64,000 bases of DNA from Saposhnikovia divaricata (lineage: Eukaryota; Streptophyta; Magnoliopsida; Apiales; Apiaceae): positions 195,948,216 through 196,012,215 of the forward strand of contig CM071594.1 in assembly GCA_036435485.1 (NCBI GenBank). Direction: 5' to 3'. Position numbers and translations under genes: made by a program. A model generated the notes under the pieces. It saw nothing but the letters and a program-made list of their open reading frames with translations, did no database searches and was not told the origin of the DNA. The stretch's first letter is position 1, and each line of letters begins with the position of its first letter. Below are positions 32,031-43,199 of the stretch, one piece after another.

Positions 32031-33248
32031 TTAACGGTCACCATCAAGACATCGACGTCCATCCGCCAATGCCTCCCCTCGAACAATAACCACTCCTTCT
32101 AGCACAAAAAGATTTCTTTTGTCCTTCCATCCTTTGAGTATCTCTAAATCCCTTTTAGTGACCTCCAAAATACCGTTCTTCATCATAACAGTATATCCCA
32201 AATCAACTAATTTACCCAATGAAATTAGATTTCGATTTAACTCCGGTACGTACCTCACTTGAGTTAACTTTCGAACACGACCATTGTGAAGTTTCATCAT
32301 TACCTCACCAATACCAACAACCTTTACCCTTTTACCGTTTGGTAAAGCAACCATCTTTCCATCACACTTCTTGTAGGACGAGAACCAATCCCTCCTAGCA
32401 CATATGTGATGAGAACATCCCGAGTCAAGCACCCATTCTTCTTTCGATCCCTTATCTTCTTGTACCAAAAGAGCATCACCTTCCACAAGCGAAACACTAC
32501 CCCCTCCTCGAGTTTTCTTCAACTCCTTCAAGTCTTCTCTTGCCTTTGGACACCAGGATTGTATATGACCCAATTCATCACAATAAAAGCACTTGATATT
32601 AGGGTTATGTTTCTTACCGGACTTCTTTTTCTTGTCACGTGCATCCACCACGAGTGCACTTCCATCAGATGTGTCACTCGATCCTTGCTTCATCAATCTT
32701 TCGGACTCCAGAAGAACAACAATAGTCTCATCCAAAGCTAACTCCGTATTCCCAACCAATAAAGAAGTAATCACAGTACTATACTTCTTTGGTAGAGACA
32801 CAAGTAGAAGAACAGCTTTGTCCTCATCCTTCAATTTTTCATCCAAATTATTCAGCTGGTTGATCAGGCCATTAAAACGATTCAGATGATCTCTCAAATC
32901 TCCATCTTCTTCCATCTTGAGCCCGAACAAATCTTTCTTGAGGAACAACTTATTTGCCAATGACTTTGAGTGATACGTCTTCGTCAACTTCTCCCACAAT
33001 TTTTTAGGGTTATCCTCCTCAAGAACATCATACTTGATTTCCGGTGCAAGGGCCAACCGGATTGTCGATGCTGCACGTAACTTCATATCTGCCCACTTTG
33101 GATCTTCCACATCAGCAGGCTTCTTGTCTTCAAGAGTTGCATACAACCCTCGTTGAATCAACAGATCTTTCACCGTGCTCTGCCACAAAGTAAAATTGTT
33201 TCTTCCATTAAACAATTCAATCTCGAATCCCCCGACCTTATCCATCAC
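32031..33248 (-). CDS. Intact copia gag-protease ORF
   Basis: This single 405-residue frame codes for a capsid and its protease. The UBN2-type gag covers about residues 1-200 (N-F-T-L-W at 18-22, L-W-E-K-L at about 87, an N-K-L-F-L-K segment near 98). One zinc knuckle follows, C-F-Y-C-D-E-L-G-H-I-Q-S-W-C, at about residues 221-234. The protease has V-L-D-S-G-C-S near 273 and N-L-I-S-L-G near 339. It ends shortly after entering the pre-integrase segment (N-L-F-V-L-E-G), where integrase and RT are missing and the frame closes. The ATG at 33248 is 16 bases inside the primer-binding site. No stop or shift is present. Confidence 0.9.
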   Translation of the reverse strand: MMDKVGGFEIELFNGRNNFTLWQSTVKDLLIQRGLYATLEDKKPADVEDPKWADMKLRAASTIRLALAPEIKYDVLEEDNPKKLWEKLTKTYHSKSLANKLFLKKDLFGLKMEEDGDLRDHLNRFNGLINQLNNLDEKLKDEDKAVLLLVSLPKKYSTVITSLLVGNTELALDETIVVLLESERLMKQGSSDTSDGSALVVDARDKKKKSGKKHNPNIKCFYCDELGHIQSWCPKAREDLKELKKTRGGGSVSLVEGDALLVQEDKGSKEEWVLDSGCSHHICARRDWFSSYKKCDGKMVALPNGKRVKVVGIGEVMMKLHNGRVRKLTQVRYVPELNRNLISLGKLVDLGYTVMMKNGILEVTKRDLEILKGWKDKRNLFVLEGVVIVRGEALADGRRCLDGDR

Positions 33249-33263
33249 GAACCTCGAACCTCG

Positions 33264-33275
33264 GCTCTGATACCA
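33264..33275 (-). other. Primer-binding site of the gag-protease copia
   Basis: TGGTATCAGAGC on the minus strand, separated from the LTR by the two bases AT (33276-33277). Confidence 0.88.
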
Positions 33276-33277
33276 AT

Positions 33278-33723
33278 TGTTAGGTTAGGGGCTACACAAT
33301 TAACGAGATTCAAACAAACAAATAAAACAAAGCACACACACAAATATATTTGACGCGGAAAAACCCACGTCCCAAACTCGTATTATTAATCTTAACAATA
33401 TCAATAATACATCAATCACTCGGTGTATCACTCACACAATACTCAAGCCAAACAATACTCAAGTATATATCAAAACATAATATGACTATGTTTATATAGC
33501 CACCCAAAACTTAGCCACCAAGACTTGCCATACTTGTTCTACAAGTCTTACCATACTTGTTATACAAGCCATCCAATTCTTGGCACCTAATTACCTAACT
33601 TTGTGAATAAGACATACCATATATAATAATTGTGTATACATACAATTATTACCTTACCCATATATGACTTATTTCACCAATACCCATACTACCGTATTGG
33701 GTTTAAGTCGTTTAAGCCCAACA
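33278..33723 (-). repeat. 5' LTR of the gag-protease copia
   Basis: 446 bp, with the same ends as 31544-31989. The minus-strand TATA box is at 33491-33498. Confidence 0.93.
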
Positions 33724-34014
33724 GTGGTATTTCTTAATTTTAAAATTTTATATAATATAGATAATTTATTTATTTATTTTTAATTATTGGATCTGATCGG
33801 TTTTTTTCAATTCGGTTTCAATTTATAAAGAAACCGAACAATCGGATTTAGTTTCGATTTTAAATTTTACGAATTTGGCTTCAGCTCGATTTTATACGGT
33901 TAGGTTCTTATTGATTTTTACCGATTTCGGTTTCGGTTTTATTCGGAGCCCTACAGACACAAATATCAATTTGTTCAACTAGAAACTAAAATTATAATTA
34001 TATGGTAAGATGTA

Positions 34015-34560
34015 ATGACCATGATAATATTCAAGTGATGTGGAGTTCTGCCAAGTAACTCCAAGTACAAGTAAAGCTGGGACAATACTATTAAATGCAA
34101 CATGCATTAATCCAACTAGTCCATAAATACAAGTAAAGCTGGGACAATATTGGTAAACGCAACATGCATTAATCCAAATTGTCAATGAATACAAATAAAG
34201 CTGGGACAATACTAGTAAACGCAACATGCATTAATCCAACTTGTCAATGAATTACACACGATCAGAATTAAATTAACAGAAAATAAAAAGCTAAACAAAG
34301 AGGTGCCAACACCTTCCTGGCCTCTTAACAAGTTCTTAGAGAAGTGCCAACACCTTCTTGGCCTGGATTAGAACATTACAAGTGACATGGACTACTACAA
34401 AGCAACTCCAAGTACAAGTCTTGATGTAGGACTAAGACAATACCACTAGTAAACACTACATCCATCATTCCAACTTGTTCTTAATTACAAATGATCATAA
34501 CTAAATCAAAAGAAAATCGAAAGCTAAAACAGAGGGGTCCAACACCTTGTCTCCAAACAA
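34015..34560. repeat. Minisatellite just downstream of the DRM gene
   Basis: A unit of about 65 bp containing AAAGCTGGGACAATACT and GCAACATGCATTAATCCAA occurs three times in a row (about 34069-34255). A wider block with CAACTCCAAGTACAAGT, a related TCCAACTTGT segment, GAAAGCTAAA and CCAACACCTT is repeated once more at about 34380-34555. Confidence 0.75.
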
Positions 34561-34677
34561 CCGCTCTTTTGCTAGATTAAGAACATACAAATTTATGTCC
34601 TAAGTAGCTATTATCCAAAGTCCCATAATGTAAGCATAACTTAAATTTCTCAGTCAGTTGTCGAGAGAAGGAATAAA

Positions 34678-37600
34678 CTAGCGCCTACTCATCATGCATT
34701 TCACCAAGTCCAGAATACGAAAGTAATCGTAAAAGAGTGAAGAATGTTCACCCTCAAGCCCATCCCTGTGATGCCTATTGCTGCCAGCCAAATTGTTACA
34801 CGGACTACCACCAACAATCAAGTCAAATCCGCCAAATGAAGCCATGTATTGCTCTATCCTATCAGCATTCAATTTCTGGACATCAGCAATGTGGATCAGT
34901 GTTCCTTTTTGGTTGGTTTGCTCCCACCAACTCCTGACAATGTTCCTGTTGACCTCAGAGATCTCCACCGACACAACATTTTTCAGACGGATACCAAGTC
35001 GGTGAAGGGCCACTTCTGCACCTCCGATGCCAGAAAAAAGTGACAAAAGGTTAATGCCACCAGGAAATAGATCCCTCAGCACAGACAAATGATAGGCCAC
35101 AGTGTCGACCTGAAAAGAACTGCTATCATTAAAAACTGACCAAAAGCATTATTCTACACTCAATATCGCACTACAATGTTTCTCTTTGCGATGAAACTTC
35201 TAAGAAAAATTCAACATTCAAAATAATATATAAATTGACCGAGGAACCTTACTGCTACAAACAGGTTCTAAAAGAAAATTAAACTGAAGATAACATAACA
35301 TCCTAATATAATGAAGGGAAGCAAAATACACAAAGAAAGGGGCAAAAAGGCGGCTATCATAAACGACGACTGAAAACACTACTCTACACTAAGAATCGCC
35401 ATACAATGTTTCTCTTTGCGATGAAATTCAACATTTAAAATGATATTTTATAATTTAAAAGATGAACTATACTGCTACAACCAGGTATCAAAAGAAAAGC
35501 AAACTGAAGATCACATAACATCCTAATATAATGACGGGAAAGCAATATATTCAAAACAAATGCAAAAGGGGGCTATTATAAATAACAGAACTTTTCTATG
35601 CTCAGTGCAGTAGTACAATGTTTCTCTCTGCGATGAAACTTCTAACAAGAATTTAACATTCAAAATGACATAAATTGAAAGATGAACCATACTGCTACAA
35701 ATAGGTATCAAAAGAAAATTAATCCGAAGATTCAGAGAATATCCTAATACAAATGACGGGGAAGAATAATATACAAAAAGGCGGCTCTTTAGTGAATATT
35801 TGTTGAACAATACAGAACTATAAAATTAATTGATCACCTTGCCCTAAATAGAAGTTCAAAACTATAGAATTTCTTTAAAAGACGAAGAAATGTAAAACAA
35901 GAAAAACTCTAGAGATGACACAAATTTGATAAATAATAATTAGTATGTAACTTAAAAACGAATTTAAGCTTACCTGGAAGGAGTTGCCAAGAGATTTATA
36001 TCTATCAGTCCTACTAATACCACCTCCCCTCGTATGATTTTTTGGAAAACCCAAGAGCATTTCCACCTCATCGCACTCTAAAGGCGCCACCTTGTTTCTT
36101 CCTACCCAGACAAAGTTCCACTTTTTGCACTGATCAATAACATACTTCTGCACATTCTTTGGTGGATCATCCTCATAATTTTCAAGAGCTTTGCGAATCC
36201 TATCAGTTAGTCTAGCACTCCCAATACACGTCTGTAAGCAATTTAACTTGGTTCGGGTATCCCATGAAGGCCACCATCTCTTTGTCATAGGCAAGGCATC
36301 ATGTATTGTTCGTGGAGGAAGTGGTACAAGCATGAATCTCTTGTCAATTGGCAGATTATGGACATAACCTCTTTTCCTCGCAGCAGCACATATATGTTTC
36401 GAATCAACAAATTCTGGCTGAACATCATACAGAAATCGAGAAATGGTATCCCAAACTCCTTTTGGAGCCAATGCTACATTCTCATAGTAGAAATAAGGAG
36501 GCCCAATTGCTGCCTCTGGAAGGTTTCTGTGAATCACCGTAGTCCCTTCTGCATTAGGGACTCCAAAGCCAACCATTGGTATTGGAAGACGGATAGTATC
36601 GTCTTCAGCAACATAAGTCCCCCTTTCCCTTTTTTTCTTTTTGAGCACTTCTAACTCATAAAGCTTCCTCTTCTTCTGCCGTTGTCAAAAGAACAACCAA
36701 GGAATCTTCAACATTATGAATTAACAGACAATAACACAAGACAAACAATGACAAAAGTGATCTAATAAATTTCAAGCACCTTGCTTTCATCTGGAAGCTC
36801 CTTATAGAAAACGTCATCTGCCTTTGCCATTTGGGCAGCAGTAATAAAATCTGTTAGTTCAGCAACTGAGGCCTCAGGACCTGTGATGAGGAAAGTCAAG
36901 CTTTAGTAAAAGACACACATAAAAAGCTTCCTGATTTAACTTTGTGAAAATGAAACGAGCAAAAGCAAAATTTACATAATGCAAGTATAAATAAACTTTG
37001 GATGGGGTTGAACACCTGTGAAGAAGTACATGTACTTGCCTCATACTTATTCAGAGATACACATAACTTCGATCTCAGGAATTATACATTAGCACAATTA
37101 GCAAATAAAACTAGTATGTAACCTAGTCAGTTTGTTTACTGTAAACTTCTCCTAATTTCCTAAGATATGCACAATTAGCAAATAAAACTAATATGTAACC
37201 TAGTCAGCTTGTTTACTGTAAACTTCTCCTAATTTCCTAAGATATGCTAAAGTGGTTTAACATTTTGCCAATGTCCAGTGTCTATCTCTAGTTAGTCAAA
37301 AGACATACGGACTCTGTAGATATTTCCTTTCATACAAACGAATCAGTACTCTAATTTAAAACAGCTATATGTTACCTCCTTACTCTCCTAACCTAGATAT
37401 TCCTTTTATGCAAACGAATCAGTACTCTAATTAATTTGAAACAGCTAGAAGTTACCTCCTAACTCTGCTAACCTGGAGACAACATCTCTTCTCCAACCAA
37501 CCTATATTCAGTAGAAGATAACTAGATACAACTTTAACCAATTTCAACAAGAAAATTTATCATGTTTCTATCTCAAGCATAACAACCAATTTATAACGGT

Positions 37601-40600
37601 GATCATGACTAGGTTCCTGGGTCAACAAAGATTGATTTGACAAAGAAATGCGTTTATCAGGATACTGCATTAAAACATTCACCTCATACACTTTTAAAAG
37701 TAAATGTGGATGCAAAGAACACCGAATACAATGTGGAAATTTAGATGCAAAAGAAAATGCAACATTACACACCACATCTATCAATGGCTATTAAGGCTTC
37801 TTCGATCGAGTACTCCATATTTGTCAAGGCCAACACTCTTTTGTCTTCCACTGAATCAGAATTTGTAGTATCCTGCAACAGAAATTAAATAAAAAAGCTT
37901 ATAGAACCGTTAGCACAATTATCACAATGAGGAAATTCATGTTCAAATGCCTCCATTTTCTATATTACATAATTATGTTCATGTAAATCCATCACCGTAG
38001 ATGTCTAAAGGGTTTCTCTGTCACATGATGAACACCAACACTAATGAATATCAGAGAACAATTTAAGAATATCATCAAATAGACCAACTAGCATATAGAG
38101 GAAGTTAGCATGAAAGCACTACTTAAACATCTTACAGTGGTAGGTGTCACCATGTCAGTAATGAATAAGATTATAAGTACATTTTTGCAATTAATAGGAG
38201 TCAGGTAGACTTCCAACTCTCTTATCACCCGCTATGAAAAAACTGGCTACAGAAGCCCAATTACAAACATATACAAACGCAATAAGATGTTCTACGTTTC
38301 TGATCAGAGTGGACTTCATCATGGCATATTCTGAATTCGTTATTCGCTGGGACCCACGACAGATGTTATGGATTCAACAAAATAGAAATCAGCATTTTAT
38401 GAATTACAAACAATAGATTAAGACAATATTATAGATACACTGATGCCACAACAAACATTTAAGTTATATACACGGTCCATAACCAAGTATTAACGATTTT
38501 AGAAAATAAACTTTTGGTTACATAAAGCCACATTGGTTCAAACACATCTGGGTACTGTTATGCAGCTAGGAAAGGTGGAATGTAAATCTATTAAATTTTT
38601 TTAAACATACTGATTATTTTGCTTGATAAAAGTTACAACAAAATGCACCACTCAGTGACTGAAATTAATATTACGTACAGCTATCCAACTTTCACACCAG
38701 CTATCTGAATCTGAGAGATCATCCAAGAAGCCATCGTCATACGCTGAAGAGCACTGATCGGAATGGACACATTGTTGTGGCTCAGGAGAGTTTTCAAGAG
38801 CCTGCAAAATATTAAATATATAAATGCCAGAAGTATGTGTCTCATTTTATAAAAAGTTTTATAAAAAGGACATCTTATATGCACTTGGAAATGGATTCAG
38901 ATCTCACTACTACCTAGAGATAGAGTATAGGCATGTAGTACAAGCCTGAATACTTAAAGGTGGTGCATTTAGCAAATGGTTTGTATATTTAGATAGTTAT
39001 GCAGTATATTTATTGATACAGATCTTGTGTATGTGTTAACAGCATAGAAGTAAACTTCTAAAGTCAAACAAGTTTCCTAGAATGACATGTATTTCCAGAT
39101 TGTGTAGCTTAAGTGCCTGGGCGTTCTTAAATTGTGCCAACTTGTGATCTAAATGGAAATCTACGTTGCGAGTGTATTTGTGTTTGTGTGTGTATGACAA
39201 TAAGATATTACTGCACTGTTTTTCAGTTAGTTGACCACACATGAACCACTTCAGGGTATTAACTTTAAGATAACTCTACTAGGTTCTACACTATATCATC
39301 TTAAGCCCATTGTCTTGGCGGTTAGCAAATCACAGGCGAATAGTTGCCAGAAAGAAATAAGTTTTTAGATTTTATATCAAACTATTCCCACCATACACAT
39401 GTGTAATGTGTAATATGGATATTTCCAAAACCAATGTTGCACAAATTAAAGGAAAAATTATAGAAAAGCTAAAGTAAAAATCATAAGTAGGCCTAAAGTA
39501 AATTTAGAAAAAAATAAAAAGCAATATCTCACTGGTGTATTGACATCACATCACAATCATAATTATGCCTACAGTCTTTATTGAATAGATTATGTTTTGA
39601 ACCACACTCTAATTATCCAGTACATATAGAATAAATAAAAGCTGGAAAAAACAATCTGAGAAAGGGTTGACTAACCTGCAAAACAAGAACAGTTTCTAAT
39701 ATCGACTCAAAATCCTCTGTTTCTCCTGCACAAGTAGAAGATAAAAATGTCAAAAGAAGTTTCTAGGAGTTAATAACTGAAGAACGTTGGATCAATAGTT
39801 TACTTTCGCTGGATTTCCAAGAGGATAAGTTTTACGTATGAGTAAGGATATAGGTGATCATTACTTGGGAGGCAAAATAGAGAGGGCGAAAGAATCTTCA
39901 CTGAATTAAAAATATTGCCTAATTGTAGTAAACAATAGAAATACCACTTTGCTCAATTGCTTTCAGAACCAACTCTTCGGGGAACTTCATGTCATAGATC
40001 AACCTAAATTTTGCAGAACCTGCAGAAGAACATCCCTGGATTGCAAAAGATGAAGTTGGTGGTCACTCCAAAGGATTTGAGATATGTATTAGTACACATA
40101 AACAAAATAGCTAGTAGACAAGATTCCTAAGGAAAAAATTAAGAAGTTCGGAAAATCAAAATAATCATGGAAATAAAACACAACACAACACAACGTACTC
40201 AGTATATCCCGCATGAGCAGGGTCTGAGGGGGGTAGGATGTACGCAATCATGCCCCTACACAAAGGTAGAGAGATTGTTTCCGGGTTTTTTGACCCCCGG
40301 CAGGAGTCGAACCCGTGACCTCACGGTTCACGGATTGGGCACTTACCACTGTGCCAACTCAACCCCTTTTTAAATAATCATGGAAATCTAGTCTGTAAAA
40401 CACAGATTAATGATGATCAGTGCAATGTGAAAGACAGGATCTAAAAGCTAACAGACATTAAATACTTTTTAGTAAGTACATCCCATTTTGGTAACAGACA
40501 GGATCTAAGTACAAGTCAAATACACCACCTTTTTATACTACCAACTTCATTTGTTAGGATAGGGACAGATTCAATAACTTTTTAGGATTATGGTGAAGAA

Positions 40601-41438
40601 ATTTATTGTTTTATATCTATCTTTTAGAAGGTCCTCTATGCAGGTGCCTGACATACTAGCAGGATAAGAAGGCTCGTCCTAAAAGTTGCGTTGGGGTATA
40701 TATTTTGATGATGCTATTTTAAATATAGAAAACACTGGCAGACAGTGAAGTTGATGTACACAGCTATGCTTTACTTTGGCGTCAGGATGGAGGGGGTATT
40801 AAGAAACTATACCAATGGAAACTGCATTTATTTTCAAGTAATGTTTAAAATGTACAAAGCAAGCATATAGAATCAAATACTCGCTAAAACAAATGAAAGT
40901 TTTAAAACAGATGGGCGCTTTATAATGTACAGCCTTCAGTGGACAGTTTTAAGGCATGGTCATCAAATAAAGCATAGATAATGTAGCACTACATTTAACA
41001 TAGGTGATGTTGACATTGCACGGAGCCTTAAGATAAATAAAAAACCGGCAAATCATATAAACATCCTGGATTCATTTTTATATCAATATACCTATTGTAT
41101 CACTTTTCAGTTTTAACAGCAGACCCAAAACACAAGTTTACTTTGACTCATTCAATATGATAACATTTACCTCACCACTGCCGGCATTAACATCTCCATT
41201 AGGAACTGAAAAACTAGAACTTGAAGATGGGGGGAAATTTCCAATTTCCCTTTCATCATCGGTATCCCAATCAATGTTGCAACTTTCATCATTTGAAGCA
41301 TTACCATCCTACAGTAATCAGATCATACCAATGGAAATCACAAATATATGATGGTTGACAATTTCATAGATGAATGTCATAAATTGATGCTTAAGGAAGA
41401 TGTAAAGAAATATCATCTATTATGAATAGGAATACCAT
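34678..41438 (-). CDS. DRM2: DRM1/2-type de novo DNA (cytosine-5) methyltransferase, nine coding exons
   Basis: This is the domains-rearranged methyltransferase that puts methyl groups on cytosine in all contexts during RNA-directed DNA methylation in the nucleus. Coding exons in gene order: 41438-41436, 41308-41171, 40035-39945, 39725-39676, 38801-38679, 37872-37773, 36880-36780, 36675-35974, 35109-34678. All junctions are GT-AG and the sum is 1740 bp, or 579 residues plus stop, in one frame. The N-terminal half is acidic (D-W-D-T-D-D-E) with UBA-like segments in exons 3-4 and 6-7. The rearranged catalytic half ends with motif I (F-S-G-I-G-G, about 461-466) and the catalytic P-C-N-N (about 539-542). 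The latter separates it from the catalytically altered DRM3. The length is near the family norm. DRM1 versus DRM2 cannot be decided. Confidence 0.88.
35122..35785. repeat. Three-copy tandem repeat in the last DRM intron
   Basis: A unit of about 210-230 bp with ACAATGTTTCTCT, GCGATGAAA, TACTGCTACAA and ACATCCTAATATAATGA-like segments is present three times (key segment at about 35173, 35404 and 35615). It fills most of the 864-bp intron between the last two exons. Confidence 0.8.
37096..37247. repeat. Two-copy tandem repeat in a DRM intron
   Basis: A unit of about 76 bp (TATGTAACCTAGTCAG, GTTTACTGTAAACTTCTC, AATTTCCTAAGATATGC) occurs twice with few differences, between the exons at 36780-36880 and 37773-37872. 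Confidence 0.8.
40175..40371 (-). mobile_element. Au-type SINE in a DRM intron
   Basis: On the minus strand this has a tRNA-like head with A box (TGGCACAGTGGTAAG) and B box (GGTTCGACTCC). The body includes CCTACCCCCCTCAGACC and the tail is TTG-rich (TTGTGTTGTG), as in the plant Au SINE family. A 16-bp duplication, AAATAATCATGGAAAT, flanks it at 40159-40174 and 40372-40387. It has the same orientation as the host gene. Confidence 0.85.
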
Positions 41439-41491
41439 TGTAAAATAAGCTCTTGGTCGAAGGTAATTTTGGTCGAAGACAGATGTTCAAG
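41436..41491 (-). other. DRM exon 2, carrying only the start codon
   Basis: This 56-bp exon lies between acceptor TTTGACAG and donor GTATTCC. The initiator ATG occupies its last three bases, so the second codon (GAT) comes from the next exon. Confidence 0.6.
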
Positions 41492-43009
41492 CTGTCAAAG
41501 AAAAAGGCCAAAACATGTTAATGCCATTTTGAACATTTTGTCAACAATAGCAAAGACATAACATCTCATAATTTAGTATAATGTTATGCTACCTAAACTT
41601 TAAGGCCATGTTTGTTTTAAGAGATTATAATCACCAGCCTACAAGCTTATCTACTCTAAATTTTGAAGACTACTTCCTATGGACTAGATATCAATAAGTT
41701 CTTAAAGTCTACAACTTAATTTAGATAGACATTACTCTGAAAATTTTAGAAGCATTTCCTTTGCAATTCAAAATAACAAATCAAAATAAAGGAATTAAGT
41801 ATCAGACAGCCTTTAAAAATTAAAATACTAAATTTGAATTCGACAATGAAAAGGTATGATGTGCATTTATTATTATGTAACAAAAATTTTTGTAAACATA
41901 CATTTAGTTTACTGATCTGGTCAATCGCTGTGGCCCTTACTGAGTATATTAAATTCTGGATGACGAAAGCTATGGCTTTTAAAGCAACTCTCTATGAACA
42001 GAACATAGAACAAGTGCATGCAGCTACTCAAAATGATAATGAAGACGTTAATGTACTCAAAGATCACAGCAAGCAAGATTTAAAATCTAAGATACCCAAA
42101 AAATAAAACCTCAAAGGCTCAAACTTGTTAACCCAAATGCAGAAAATCAAGAACCTATTCAAAGATTAGATTTTGCACACAAAAATGAAGAAGGAACACT
42201 AACCCATGTACAAACAATGCATCAAACTAAATACACAATAGCTAAAATGATCACAGTACAGTGTGTTGTTGATATACAATTTACATATAAAAGAAAAGTT
42301 TACTTTATGAGCTGCGACATAATTGATAATTGTGAACTTCATTTTGGTAAAATTCACCAAATTTAACACATTTTCATATTTTTATTAATTGTGTGAAATG
42401 AAATATTAAAAATTGACACTTCGTAAGTAATAGAGCAGAGCCGGTTTTAGCAAACAATAACTAGACCCAGAATTAAGAATCTGGCTCTCGAAGTATTTTC
42501 CAGGTGTAAATACAATAAAGACATTAACATTGTGCAAAAAGGTACAAACTTCAATTCACATAAAATTTCACCAAAAATCTGCTCTATTTGTTTCAAAACC
42601 TTAATTTATTGAATGGCCAATTATTCTTCAAATCCATCAAGACTTAAACTTTCTACTAACCCAGCACGAAGAAAACAAAAACAAACAAAATCATCGCCTC
42701 ACAATAACAAATCTAACATCATCAATCCAACAAATTTCTCAAATTTCAAGATTATGAAACAAAACAACCTGGAATTCAAAAAAAAATTAAACAAAACACA
42801 TCATTGATAAAGCCAAGATTTTGCCCTAATCTCCCACTATAATTCACAACTATCATAAATGTATTTCGATCCACATAATCAAAAAAAACCCAAATCCACA
42901 TATAAATAATTAAGGGTTTTAAAATTACAAGTAACAATTAAAGTTACAATCTTGAAGTTGAAGGAAGAAACATGATAAAAAGTACATGCAAAAATCGAAT
43001 TATACTTAC

Positions 43010-43190
43010 AGATATAGATACAGAGAGGAGAGCAGAGTGAGAAACAAAGTGAAAATCAAGAGAGTTGAGGAAGGAAAGGAAAGAATTATATGTATTGTGT
43101 TTTGGTGGGGGTTGAATAGGATGAAAGAAGATGAAGTGAAACGCGCGACCTCGTATAATTTCAATTTCACACGCTCCACGTAGGATAAGT
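43010..43190 (-). other. Probable 5' untranslated exon and promoter-proximal region of the DRM gene
   Basis: A strong donor (ATCT then GTAAGTAT, at 43009-43010) ends a purine/pyrimidine-biased non-coding stretch. The next exon (41491-41436) begins after TTTGACAG and contains the ATG as its last three bases. The transcription start is not visible, so the right end is approximate. Confidence 0.45.
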
Positions 43191-43199
43191 TAAATCATG

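Larger units (their letters stand above)
31544..33723 (-). mobile_element. Young gag-protease-only Ty1/copia element, 2.2 kb
   Basis: The two 446-bp LTRs (31544-31989 and 33278-33723, TGTTAGG...CCAACA) differ at only one base by my comparison. The interior of 1288 bp has a tRNA-Met primer site, a purine tract and one complete gag-protease ORF, with no integrase or RT. The flanks are GTGGTAT on both sides (31537-31543, 33724-33730). This can be read as a 5-bp GTGGT duplication plus two unremoved bases, AT. The element must rely on a full-length relative for movement. Confidence 0.93.
30866..33953. mobile_element. hAT-like non-autonomous element, split by a young copia insertion
   Basis: The left end reads TAGGTGCCC and the right end reads GGAGCCCTA. 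Both ends carry many CGGTTTCGGTTTT-type units in opposite orientation. The 8-bp flanks are CACACACA (30858-30865) and CAGACACA (33954-33961), which match at seven of eight bases, though the left is a simple repeat. No transposase is seen. The copia element at 31544-33723 lies inside, leaving about 0.9 kb of this element. Confidence 0.45.

Noticed and set aside
34678..36675. Bacterial-type restriction-modification methyltransferase
   Set aside because: The motif order is rearranged, spliced exons join in frame, and UBA-like segments lie upstream. It is a plant DRM.
40167..40373. 68-codon plus-strand ORF
   Set aside because: It is antisense to a SINE with A and B boxes and a 16-bp target duplication.
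41590..41815. Possible MITE with GGCCATGTTTG start in the first DRM intron
   Set aside because: The right end (AGACAGCC) is only loosely inverted and no convincing target duplication was found.
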